Shown here piece after piece: positions 1-8,800 of a stretch of DNA of 15,602 nucleotides. Origin of the DNA: Flavobacteriaceae bacterium. GTDB taxonomy: Bacteria; Bacteroidota; Bacteroidia; Flavobacteriales; Flavobacteriaceae. A program made the position numbers and the translations under genes. The DNA lies in NCBI GenBank assembly GCA_019090365.1, contig JAHRWC010000175.1, positions 1 to 15,602 of the forward strand, written 5' to 3'. The stretch's first letter is position 1. Each line of letters begins with the position of its first letter. The notes under the pieces are model-generated. The model was not told where the DNA came from. It worked only from the letters and a program-made list of their open reading frames with translations, and did no database searches.

Positions 1-19
1 AGATGTGTATAAGAGACAG
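1..19. other. Tn5/Nextera mosaic-end adapter (sequencing artefact)
   Basis: The first 19 bases, AGATGTGTATAAGAGACAG, are identical to the Tn5 mosaic end used in Nextera transposase libraries. They lie at the very edge of the window and interrupt hflX at a point where the family sequence should continue with its G5 motif. They are therefore residual adapter, not genomic DNA. The hflX frame happens to stay open through them, so a gene caller would append about six false residues. Confidence 0.95.
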
Positions 20-1100
20 AGATAGCATCTCCATTTACCCTATTCATCCAAGTTTGTTCCCATTCTTTTATTGTAAAATGAGCTTCAGTCTTTTCGGTAA
101 TTAAATCATCATCATCTATCGTTTCTGGATGGTAGGCATCAATTTTATTAAAAACCATTATTATTGGCTTATCTGAGGATTTAATTTCTTCTAATATTTT
201 ATTTACAGAATCTATATGATCTTCAAAAGAAGCATGCGAAATATCTACAACATGTAATAATAAATCGGCTTCACGAACTTCATCTAAAGTACTTTTAAAA
301 GATTCTACCAATTGAGTAGGTAACTTTCTAATAAAACCAACCGTGTCTGTTAATAAAAAAGGCAGGTTGCCAATTACTACTTTTCTTACGGTAGTATCTA
401 AAGTTGCAAATAATTTGTTTTCAGCAAAAACTTTAGACTTGCTTATAACATTCATTAAAGTAGATTTTCCCACATTGGTGTAACCCACTAATGCAACTCT
501 CACTAATTTTCCACGGTTACCTCTTTGTACCGCCATTTGTTTATCGATGGTAATTAGCTTTTTCTTTAGTAATGAAATTCGATCGCGAACAATTCGTCTA
601 TCTGTTTCAATTTCAGTTTCACCAGGTCCACGCATACCAATACCTCCACGTTGTCTTTCAAGGTGAGTCCACATTCCTGCTAATCTTGGTAATAAGTATT
701 GATATTGTGCTAATTCTACTTGAGTTCTTGCATAACTAGTTTGAGCACGTTGCGCAAATATGTCAAGTATTAAATTGGTTCTATCTATAATTTTAATTTC
801 TAAAATCTTTTCAATATTCTTTTGTTGCGCTGGAGTAAGTTCATCATCAAATATGGCAATAGTTACATTATGTGCATCGATATAATCTTTTACTTCTTCC
901 ATTTTACCCGATCCAATAAATGTTTTAGAATTGGGCGCTTGCATTTTCTGAACAAATCTTTTTAACACTTCACCTCCTGCGGTATAAGCTAAAAATTCAA
1001 GTTCATCTAAATACTCCTTAGATTTATCTTCATCCTGTAATTGAGTTATTAAACCAATGAGGATTGTTTTTTCGTATGTTATTTCAGATTTTTCAATCAT
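20..1100 (-). CDS. hflX: GTPase HflX (C-terminus missing at window edge)
   Basis: HflX is a cytosolic TRAFAC-class GTPase that binds the 50S subunit and can split stalled or hibernating ribosomes. About 360 codons are present, against roughly 400-430 for the family. The N-terminal HflX domain covers about residues 1-200 and includes the family stretch GIGMRGPGETEIETDRR at about 150-167. The G domain follows: P-loop GYTNVGKST (206-214), G2 threonine in the LDTTVRK segment, G3 DTVGF (252-256) and G4 NKID (318-321). The sequence ends with WMNRVNGDAI, just before the expected G5 FISA motif, where adapter begins. The ATG at 1098-1100 gives the usual N-terminus MIEKSEITYEKTILIG. An exact TACATTTG promoter box lies just upstream. 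The gene is divergent from the endonuclease gene. Identity is clear; only the length is uncertain. Confidence 0.95.
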
Positions 1101-1116
1101 ATATTTAATTATGAAG

Positions 1117-1124
1117 CAAATGTA
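1117..1124 (-). promoter_or_regulatory. Predicted -7 promoter box of hflX
   Basis: The minus strand reads TACATTTG, an exact match to the Bacteroidota sigma-A -7 consensus TAnnTTTG. It ends 16 bases before the hflX ATG, which implies a 5' leader of about ten bases. I see no convincing -33 TTG at the usual spacing, so the call rests on the -7 box and its position. Confidence 0.45.
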
Positions 1125-1209
1125 CAAAAGAGTAAAATGATTATTAAGGATGTTATTTTTTATTTCAGAAGGACTCTCTTATATTCGTAGTATATCTTTA
1201 TTCAATTAT

Positions 1210-2178
1210 ATGAGTTATTCTTCAAATAGTGATTACAAGCATTTTACTGTTGCCTTTTACAATCTTGAAAACCTTTTTGATACGGTTGATGATCATAGAA
1301 CCTTAGATGATGATTTTACTGAAAATTCAGAGAAAAACTGGAATGAAAAAAAATTTAGAAAGAAAGTAAAAAAATTAGGCGGAGTTATTTCACAATTAGG
1401 ATATGATGAGATAAATCATCCACCAGCACTTATTGGTGTTGCTGAAGTTGAAAATAGAAGTGTTTTAGAAGAATTAATCAACTCTAAATACCTTAGTGGT
1501 AAAGGGTATAATATGTTGCATTTTGATTCTCCTGATGAAAGAGGGATCGATACTGCATTATTATACAGAGAAAAATATTTTAGTGTGATTGAACATGAAG
1601 CAGTACCTCTTTATATTGACAATGAACATGGAGAAAGAGATTACACTAGAGATATATTATATGCAAAAGGGCATCTAAATAATGAATTAGTTCATATCAT
1701 GGTTAATCATTGGCCTTCTCGTAGAGCTGGCTCAAACGAAACTTCATATAAAAGAGTAGCTGCTGCTGAAAAAAACAGAGAACTAATTTCTAATATAGTT
1801 CTAGATGATCCTGAAGCTAAAATTATTGTAATGGGCGATTTTAATGACGATCCAACTAGTGAAAGTGTAAAAAAACTGTCTAGTATTGATATGCATAACC
1901 CGATGGAACAATTACATACTCATTATGAAGGAAGCTTAAATTATAGAGGTGCTTGGAATCTATTTGATCAAATATTATTGACAAATAATTTTTTACAACA
2001 ACATGGTAACTCATTTCGTTTTCAAGAAGCTAAAATTTTTAACCCTTTAGAATTACAAGAATTTAAAGGAAAATATAAAGGAAATCCTTTTAGAACATTT
2101 GTTGGTGATAGATACCTTGGTGGATTAAGTGATCATTTCCCAGTGTATAGCATATTTTCAATTAAGGATAATTCATAA
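1210..2178 (+). CDS. Endonuclease/exonuclease/phosphatase family protein
   Basis: This is a metal-dependent phosphodiesterase of the EEP (DNase I / exonuclease III-like) fold; the substrate cannot be told from sequence. With the start chosen at 1210 it has 322 residues. The family motifs appear in order: FYNLENLFD with the N-terminal Asn (about 17-24), AEVENR with the catalytic Glu (about 78-83), RGIDTALLYR (111-120), NHWPSRR with a His (about 166-172), GDFNDDP (209-215) and the closing SDHFPVYS (307-314). An in-frame ATG at 1150 would add 20 residues (MLFFISEGLSYIRS...) that do not look like a signal peptide or family sequence, so the internal ATG giving MSYSSNSDYKHFTVAFYNLE is preferred. 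No signal peptide is then seen, which suggests a cytosolic enzyme. It is divergent from hflX and is followed by 231 bases before the next gene. Confidence 0.85.
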   Translation: MSYSSNSDYKHFTVAFYNLENLFDTVDDHRTLDDDFTENSEKNWNEKKFRKKVKKLGGVISQLGYDEINHPPALIGVAEVENRSVLEELINSKYLSGKGYNMLHFDSPDERGIDTALLYREKYFSVIEHEAVPLYIDNEHGERDYTRDILYAKGHLNNELVHIMVNHWPSRRAGSNETSYKRVAAAEKNRELISNIVLDDPEAKIIVMGDFNDDPTSESVKKLSSIDMHNPMEQLHTHYEGSLNYRGAWNLFDQILLTNNFLQQHGNSFRFQEAKIFNPLELQEFKGKYKGNPFRTFVGDRYLGGLSDHFPVYSIFSIKDNS

Positions 2179-2185
2179 ATTTTCA

Positions 2186-2222
2186 TTTTTACACTTAATA
2201 TATTTAAATATTAATGTAAAAA
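2186..2222. other. AT-rich imperfect inverted repeat after the endonuclease gene
   Basis: TTTTTACACTTAATAT (2186-2201) pairs with ATATTAATGTAAAAA (2208-2222) if one C is bulged, leaving a six-base loop. It lies eight bases after the endonuclease stop, so it may form a weak transcript-end hairpin. The T and A runs are part of the stem and no U-tract follows on the plus strand, so it is not a textbook terminator. The rest of the 2179-2409 gap is AT-rich and must hold the operon promoter, but I found no exact TAnnTTTG there; TACATTAG at 2374-2381 is a one-mismatch candidate. Confidence 0.3.
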
Positions 2223-2409
2223 ACCTTCAAATTAGGCTAGGGTAAAATGAATTTCACTTGTTTAATCAGTAATATTTCAAATGCATATTTTGAAAAAATA
2301 CTAGTTTTAATCTATAAAAAGTGTGCTTTAACAAGTTTTAAAGTAGCATTTAAAAATTTCACATTATTTTAACTACATTAGTGCCGAAAAATTACCAATC
2401 ATTTTATCT

Positions 2410-5400
2410 ATGAAAAAATCTTACACTAATTTTCAACCCAACCTAAATAAAACACTAGCAAAAGGAGGAAGAAGCACTTTTTCTTTCTTACAAATTATAC
2501 CTTTTGCTTTATTAATGTTTTTCACAACAATCTCGTTTAGTCAAACAATAATTGATTGTGCTGCAGGTCCTGTAAATTTTACCTATTGTTATGGAAGTAA
2601 TGATACAACTCAATTTGTTTTTACAAATACTTCTGGACTTCCATTAAATTTAGTGTTTAATGCTGGAGAAGTAGAAAATAATTTTGATGAAGTAATAGTA
2701 CTTGATACTGATGGAGTTACCGATTTAAATGCTGCAACTCCTTATGGAAATGGTGGCGATCTTACAGGTCTTTCTTTTCAATCTTCTGGAGATACTATAA
2801 CATTACAAATTAATTCTGATAGTGTAATTGGTTGTCAAACAGATAATTTTGTAGAATGGGATTGGGATGTTTGGTGTCAAACATGTCTAAATCCTACAGT
2901 AACTTTTGCTACTGATGGCGATTGTACAAATGGAAATGACTTTAATGTATCGGTAAACATTACAGACATGGGTTCTGCTACAGAAATCACTGTCAATGAT
3001 GATCAAGGAAGTCCACAACAAACAGCTACTAACACAGGTATTTTAACCTTTGGTCCTTACGCTTTCGATGTAGATGTAGTATTTACAGTAAATGACGCTA
3101 ATGATCCAAACTGTTTTATAGTTAGTCCTACAATAAGTTGTTTAAGTGGTGGTCCTGGATCATTATTTATTAATGCCGGTGATGATCAAACATTGAGCTG
3201 TAATGATGCTTGTACTGATATCACAGCAACATTCCTTGAAACATTCGAATCTTTTACAGATCAATATATAGTAGATGAAATTACATACGAACCTCCTTTC
3301 GCTTTTGATGGTTTAGCAAATTCAATGAACACAGATATTGATGATTCTTGGAGTGACGTTGGAGATTTACCTTTTGATTTTTGTTTTTTCGCAAATACTG
3401 AAACACAATTTCAAGTAGGATCTAATGGTGTAATTCGTTTTGAAGTAGATCCTGGAGATGTAGGTCCAGGAACAAATGGTTGGGCTTTTACAGAAAACCT
3501 ACCAAACAATGATAACGATACACTAGGTGAAGCAAATGTTTTTACACCTGGACATGATATAGATCCTTTAGCAGGTAATAGTGAAGAAATTGCATGGGAA
3601 ATTTTAGGTGCTTTTCCTAATAGAGTATTAGTGGTTTCTTTCTATCAAGTAGCATACTTTAGTTGTAATGAATTAGAAGCAACTCATATGGCTGTTTTTT
3701 ATGAATTCTCAAATGTAATCGAAATCTATATCCAAGATAAACCAACTTGTGAAGGTTGGAATGGTGGAAACGCTGTTGTTGGTATTCAAAATAATGCAGG
3801 TACTATTGCTTATGTTCCTCCAGGAAGACAAACTTCAGACTCACCTTGGACAACTACAAATGAAGCTTGGAGTTTTAGCCCACAAGGTGACCCTACATAT
3901 GAATTTGCTTGGTTAGATGAAAGTGGAACTGTAATTGGAACAGACCCTACAATGAATGTTTGTCCATCAAATGGAGAAGAAACTTATACAGCTCAAATTA
4001 CATATACAAACTGTAATGGTGATGTTGTTACATTAACAGATGATGTAACAGTAACACTTGTTGCAGATTTCACATTAGAACTTGGTGATGATCAAGAGTT
4101 ATGTGATGAAGCATCTTATGAAATTATCCCAGAAACTACTGGAGATATTACAGGCGCTACTTACTTATGGAGTCCAGGTGGAGAAACTACTCCTACTCTT
4201 ACAGTAACAACTTCTGGAACATATACATTAGAAATGACAAGAGACGACTGTTCAGTTACTGATAGTGTTGAGATTTTATTAAATGAAAGTCCTGTAATTG
4301 AATTAGGTGACGATATTACAACATGTTTTGAAGCTCAAATCACGTTAGATGCTTCTCCTTCAAATTTAGATCCAGCTACTGTTACTTATGAGTGGAGTTT
4401 AGATGGAACTGTATTAGCTGCTGAAACTAATCCTACTTTAATTGCAACACAATATGGTGTTTATAGTGTAATAGTAACTAATAGCATTTGTACTTCTGAA
4501 GACTCAATAACAATTATTCCTAGTGATGATTTAGGAGTAAATTTAGGAGATGATTACAGTACATGTTTTAACGGTCAAGAAACATTAGATGCAACACCTT
4601 CTAATATAGATCCTTCATTGGTAACATATGAATGGAGTTTAGATGGAACTGTAATTGCTGGCGAAACAACTGCTTTACTTGATGTAACAACAGTAGGAAC
4701 TTATTCTGTAGTTGTTACTTCTGGACAATGTATCGATGAAGATACTATTGTTATTTCTCCTGCTAATGATATCGCTATTGAATTAGGAGATAATATTTCA
4801 ACTTGTCTTTTTGATAATATCGTTTTAGACGCAACACCTTATAACTATGACCCTAATGTTGTTACATACGAATGGAGTTTAAATGGTACTGTAATTGCTG
4901 GCGAAACAGGAGTTACATTATCACCAACTGAAAATGGAACATATTCAGTAACGGTTTCTTTTGGAGATTGTACTTCAACTGATACAATAGTTATCTCTAG
5001 TGCAAATGATATTGAAATTGAATTAGGTGAAGATTTCCAAACTTGTTTTGTAGACGCTGTTTGGTTAGATGCTTCTCCATTAAACTATGATGCATCTGAT
5101 GCTACCTACCAATGGTTTTTAAATGGTGATGTTTATAACAATAATGGTGAAACTTTAAATGCCATTATACAAGGAGAATATAGTGTTATTGTAACTGTTG
5201 GAGAATGTTCAACTCAAGATACAATCAACTTAGAATTATTAGATGAATTAGAAGTTAGTTTAGAAACAGGAGTTAAGGTTTGTCCTGATCAACCTGTTAC
5301 ACTAGTTGCTGAAACTAATAATACAGATATTCAATACCAATGGTACTTAAACGGTCAAGAAATTGTTGGTGCTACAAATAGTACTTTAGAAGTGGTTTTA

Positions 5401-5790
5401 ACCGGAAATGAAGCTGATTTACAAACATATAGAGTTACAATTAATAAAGGAAGATGTTTTAAATCAGCATTTTCAACCATAACACTATATAGAGATGGGG
5501 GTTGTACTATTTCTCAAGGTTTATCTCCTAATGAAGATGGTTTTAATGATCGCTTAGATCTTGAATTCCTTGCAGATCGTACTGGAATTGATAATTTACA
5601 AGTATTTAACAGAAGTGGAGTTGAAGTTTATAAGAAAAACAACTACATAAAAGAATGGAAAGGTCAAACTAATGATGAGGTTTGGTTACCAACAGGTGTT
5701 TACTATTATGTTATCACATTGAGTGGAAATGATCCTGTTTTTGGAAATCAAATAACTGGATGGATTTATGTAAATATAGAAGCAGAATAA
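2410..5790 (+). CDS. T9SS type B sorting domain protein, paralogue A (CUB-like, nidogen-like, Ig-like repeats)
   Basis: This is a predicted secreted or surface-attached adhesin-like protein of 1126 residues, exported by Sec and then by the type IX system. Domains in order: a signal peptide with a long n-region (1-45, ending FSQ); a CUB-like domain (46-159) with the Trp-rich stretch EWDWDVWCQTC; an Ig/FnIII-like domain to CLSG (160-247); a central module (about 248-552) including LPFDFCFF, QVGSNGVIRF, GHDIDP and GIQNNAGTIAYVPPGR, which resembles a nidogen-like module seen in flavobacterial gliding-associated proteins; six Ig-like repeats starting at 553, 627, 707, 787, 867 and 946; and a type B C-terminal domain (about 1033-1126) with GLSPNEDGFND, FNRSGVEVY and LPTGVYYYVI. 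Most repeats carry one Cys pair (TCF/TCL and a later C) and a central YEWSL. It is the first gene of the operon, 38 bases before its paralogue. The ligand is unknown. The architecture is clear; the nidogen-like assignment is tentative. Confidence 0.85.
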   Translation: MKKSYTNFQPNLNKTLAKGGRSTFSFLQIIPFALLMFFTTISFSQTIIDCAAGPVNFTYCYGSNDTTQFVFTNTSGLPLNLVFNAGEVENNFDEVIVLDTDGVTDLNAATPYGNGGDLTGLSFQSSGDTITLQINSDSVIGCQTDNFVEWDWDVWCQTCLNPTVTFATDGDCTNGNDFNVSVNITDMGSATEITVNDDQGSPQQTATNTGILTFGPYAFDVDVVFTVNDANDPNCFIVSPTISCLSGGPGSLFINAGDDQTLSCNDACTDITATFLETFESFTDQYIVDEITYEPPFAFDGLANSMNTDIDDSWSDVGDLPFDFCFFANTETQFQVGSNGVIRFEVDPGDVGPGTNGWAFTENLPNNDNDTLGEANVFTPGHDIDPLAGNSEEIAWEILGAFPNRVLVVSFYQVAYFSCNELEATHMAVFYEFSNVIEIYIQDKPTCEGWNGGNAVVGIQNNAGTIAYVPPGRQTSDSPWTTTNEAWSFSPQGDPTYEFAWLDESGTVIGTDPTMNVCPSNGEETYTAQITYTNCNGDVVTLTDDVTVTLVADFTLELGDDQELCDEASYEIIPETTGDITGATYLWSPGGETTPTLTVTTSGTYTLEMTRDDCSVTDSVEILLNESPVIELGDDITTCFEAQITLDASPSNLDPATVTYEWSLDGTVLAAETNPTLIATQYGVYSVIVTNSICTSEDSITIIPSDDLGVNLGDDYSTCFNGQETLDATPSNIDPSLVTYEWSLDGTVIAGETTALLDVTTVGTYSVVVTSGQCIDEDTIVISPANDIAIELGDNISTCLFDNIVLDATPYNYDPNVVTYEWSLNGTVIAGETGVTLSPTENGTYSVTVSFGDCTSTDTIVISSANDIEIELGEDFQTCFVDAVWLDASPLNYDASDATYQWFLNGDVYNNNGETLNAIIQGEYSVIVTVGECSTQDTINLELLDELEVSLETGVKVCPDQPVTLVAETNNTDIQYQWYLNGQEIVGATNSTLEVVLTGNEADLQTYRVTINKGRCFKSAFSTITLYRDGGCTISQGLSPNEDGFNDRLDLEFLADRTGIDNLQVFNRSGVEVYKKNNYIKEWKGQTNDEVWLPTGVYYYVITLSGNDPVFGNQITGWIYVNIEAE
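2545..3150 (+). repeat. Paralogous N-terminal block, copy A
   Basis: This block encodes residues 46-247 of paralogue A (CUB-like and Ig/FnIII-like domains). It has a strong counterpart at 5940-6542 in paralogue B, including the shared 20-base core GATCAAGGAAGTCCACAACA. Similarity starts immediately after the signal peptide (SQ|TIIDCAAG) and stops at CLSG, where the central modules diverge. Confidence 0.85.
4066..5502 (+). repeat. Tandem Ig-like repeat array in paralogue A
   Basis: There are six repeat units in frame. Units 2-5 begin at 4288, 4528, 4768 and 5008, so the period is exactly 240 bases (80 residues). Unit 1 (4066) is 74 residues. Unit 6 (5245) begins 79 residues after unit 5 and is more diverged, with YQWYLNG. 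The common pattern is ELGDD..TC...LDA(S/T)P.N.DP..VTYEWSL(D/N)GTV(I/L)AGET...G.YSV.V..G.C...DTI.I. The pattern fits extracellular beta-sandwich spacers holding the N-terminal modules away from the C-terminal anchor. Confidence 0.85.
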
Positions 5791-5828
5791 AAAGTACGCT
5801 GTAACAATAATTAATAACATTAATTTAT

Positions 5829-8800
5829 ATGAACCTTAAGGACACATTTATTAGCAAAAAAATAAAAATGAACAAGTTTTCTATTCTTGTTGTTTCAATG
5901 CTTTCTTTTATTTGTATGTCTACAAGTATGCATAGTCAAACAATAATAGATTGTGCTGCAGGTCATGAAAATTTCACATTTTGTTATGATAGTAATGACA
6001 CCACACAATTTGTTTTTACTAATACTTCTGGACTACCATTAAATTTAGTATTTAATGCTGGTCAAACTGAAAATAATTTTGATGAAGTAATTGTATTAGA
6101 TACTGATGGTGTTACAAACTTAAATGCTGCAACTCCTTATGGTAATAATGGAGACCTAACTGGTCTAACATTTCAATCTTCAGGAGATACTATTACTCTT
6201 ATGATTGATTCAGACGGAGTAATAAGTTGCCAAACTGATGGCTTTATAGAATGGGATTGGGATGTTTGGTGCCAAACCTGTTTAAATCCTACAGTTAGCT
6301 ATGATACAGACGACTGTGCTGAAGGAGAAGACTTTTCAGTTTTAGTTGATGTTGAAGATTTAGGAACTGCAACTACACTTAATATAAATGACGATCAAGG
6401 AAGTCCACAACAATCAGTTACTACAACAGGTATTGTAACTTTTGGACCCTATGCTCCAAGTACAATAGTTGTGATCACTGTAGAAAATGCAGACGATGCA
6501 AATTGTATTATATCTAGTAATGGAATTTCATGTTTAAGTGGAATTTTTGAAATTGATGATTCATTATCTACACAAGAATTGGTAGAGGATGTACTTTTTA
6601 ATAGTAGTTGTGTAGAACTTTCAAATTTTTCTCAAAGTACTGGATCCAATTTTGGTGATGTAAATGGTATTGGAGCTTTTAATGCTAATGGAGCGGATTT
6701 TCCTTTTCAAAAAGGTTTAATTTTAACTTCAGGTGATGTATTAAATGCACCAGGACCTAATTTAATCGATCATAGTGATGGTGGTTTTGATTGGCCAGGT
6801 GATTTAGATCTTGAAGCCAATACTACTGCTACTGAAACTAATAATGCTTCTTGGGTGCAATTTGACTTTGTACCATTAGTAGATCAAATAAGTTTTAATT
6901 TTTTATTAGCTTCTGAAGAATACAATCAAAATTTTGAATGTACATATTCTGATGCTTTTGCATTTATTGTAACAGATCAAGTAACTGGTACAGTTCAAAA
7001 CCTTGCAGTACTTCCAGGAACTAATATTCCAATTGAAGTAACTAATATTCATCCTGATGTGCCTGGTCAATGTCCAGCTATTAATGAAGAATATTTTGAT
7101 AAATATAATTTTGAACCATACAATCCAGCTAATGATGCTATCATAGATTTTAATGGACAAATAGTTTCTTTACAAGCTGTTGGAGATGTAATTGTTGGAA
7201 ATCCATATACTATTAAATTAGTAATTGCTGATGAAACGGATACTGCACTAGATTCTGCTGTTTTTATTGAAGCAGGAAGTTTTGATATTGGTAATGTAGA
7301 TTTAGGAGGCGATATTCTTATTTCAAATGGTGAAGCTGTTTGTGATTTTGAAACAATCACTTTAGATGTTGGTGAAACTCCTGGAGCAACTTATCAATGG
7401 TTTAAAGACAATGTAGAATTAGTAGGTGAAACAAATAATGTTTTAATAGTTACTGAAGGAGGTCTATACAGAATAGAAGTTGCTTATGAACAAGCTCCTG
7501 ATTGTATCGCTTCTGATGAAATTTTAGTAGAATTCTTTGAAAGCCCTGTTTTTGATTTAGGTGATGATCAATCTATTTGTGATGGATCAGATATCACGTT
7601 AGATGCAACTCCTTCAAATATTTCAGAATTAAATAATATTACATATAAATGGTTTCAAGATGGAACTGAACTTATTGGTGAAACTTCAAGTACTCTTGTT
7701 GTGACTGCTTCTGGCTTATATAGTGTTGAAGTAACTGGTAATGATTGTCTAATAACTGATGAAATTACAATTCAATTGGCTTCTTTCTCAGTAGATTTAG
7801 GTGAAGATGTAAGTTTATGTGATGTTGCCTCTTATGAAATTATACCTGTTCTTGATGGTGAAACAGATGGAGCAACTTATCTATGGAGTCCAGGAGGAGA
7901 AACAACACCAACTATTACGGTTACTCAATCTGGAATTTATACTCTAGAAGTAACTGTGAATGATTGTACCACAGAAAATAGTATTGAAGTAAACCTTGGA
8001 ACAAATCCAGTTTTTGATTTAGGTAATGATATTGCTTCTTGTCTTTTCAACCCAATAACTTTAGATGCAACTCCTACAAATACACCTGTACAACAATTTA
8101 TATATGAATGGAGTCTTAATGGAACTGTCCTAGCAGGAGAAACAAACGCAATGCTTTCAGTTTCTGATATAGGAACTTATTCAGTAGTTGTAAGTGATGG
8201 ATTATGCTCTAATGAGGATACAATAATTATTTCTTCAGCCGATGATATTAATATTGATTTAGGACAAAATATAGATACTTGTTTTGAAAACCCGATTGTA
8301 TTGGATGCTTCACCAAGTAATTATGATCCTTCATTAGCTAGTTACGAATGGAGTTTAAACGGAACTGTTTTAGTAGGTGAAACAAATGCAAATCTAAACA
8401 TTACAGCAATTGGAACTTATACAGTAAACGTTAACTATGGTTTATGTTCAACTCAAGATACAATAGTAATTTCTCCAGCTAATAATATCGATATTGATTT
8501 GGGTGAAGATCTAGAAACTTGTTTTGAAAATCCAATTGTATTAGATGCTTCTCCAAGTAATTATGATCCTTCATCAGCTAATTATGAATGGAGTTTAGAT
8601 GGATCAATTATTTTTGGAGAAAATAATGCAACACTAACTATTTTAGAATTTGGAAATTATAGTGTAACTGTAACTTATAATGTTTGTAGTACACAAGATA
8701 ATATAAATGTAAATCCTAGAGCAGATTTAGATGTTTCAGTAGGAAGCGATTTTAGAACTTGTCCTAATGAATTGAATACTTTAACTGCTAGCACTTCTGA

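Noticed and set aside
1150..1209. A 20-residue N-terminal extension of the endonuclease protein
   Set aside because: The extension is not signal-peptide-like and does not fit the family N-terminus, while the ATG at 1210 lies just before the conserved FYNLENLFD segment.
2281..2409. A promoter for the large operon with an exact TAnnTTTG box
   Set aside because: Only one-mismatch candidates (TAGTTTTA at 2302-2309, TACATTAG at 2374-2381) are present and neither has a well-spaced -33 TTG, so no promoter is listed as a feature.
6906..7360. Two minus-strand open frames of 84 and 97 codons inside paralogue B
   Set aside because: They lie opposite a well-supported conserved domain (choice-of-anchor L), have no recognisable features, and arise from the low-complexity AT-rich codons of the plus-strand gene.
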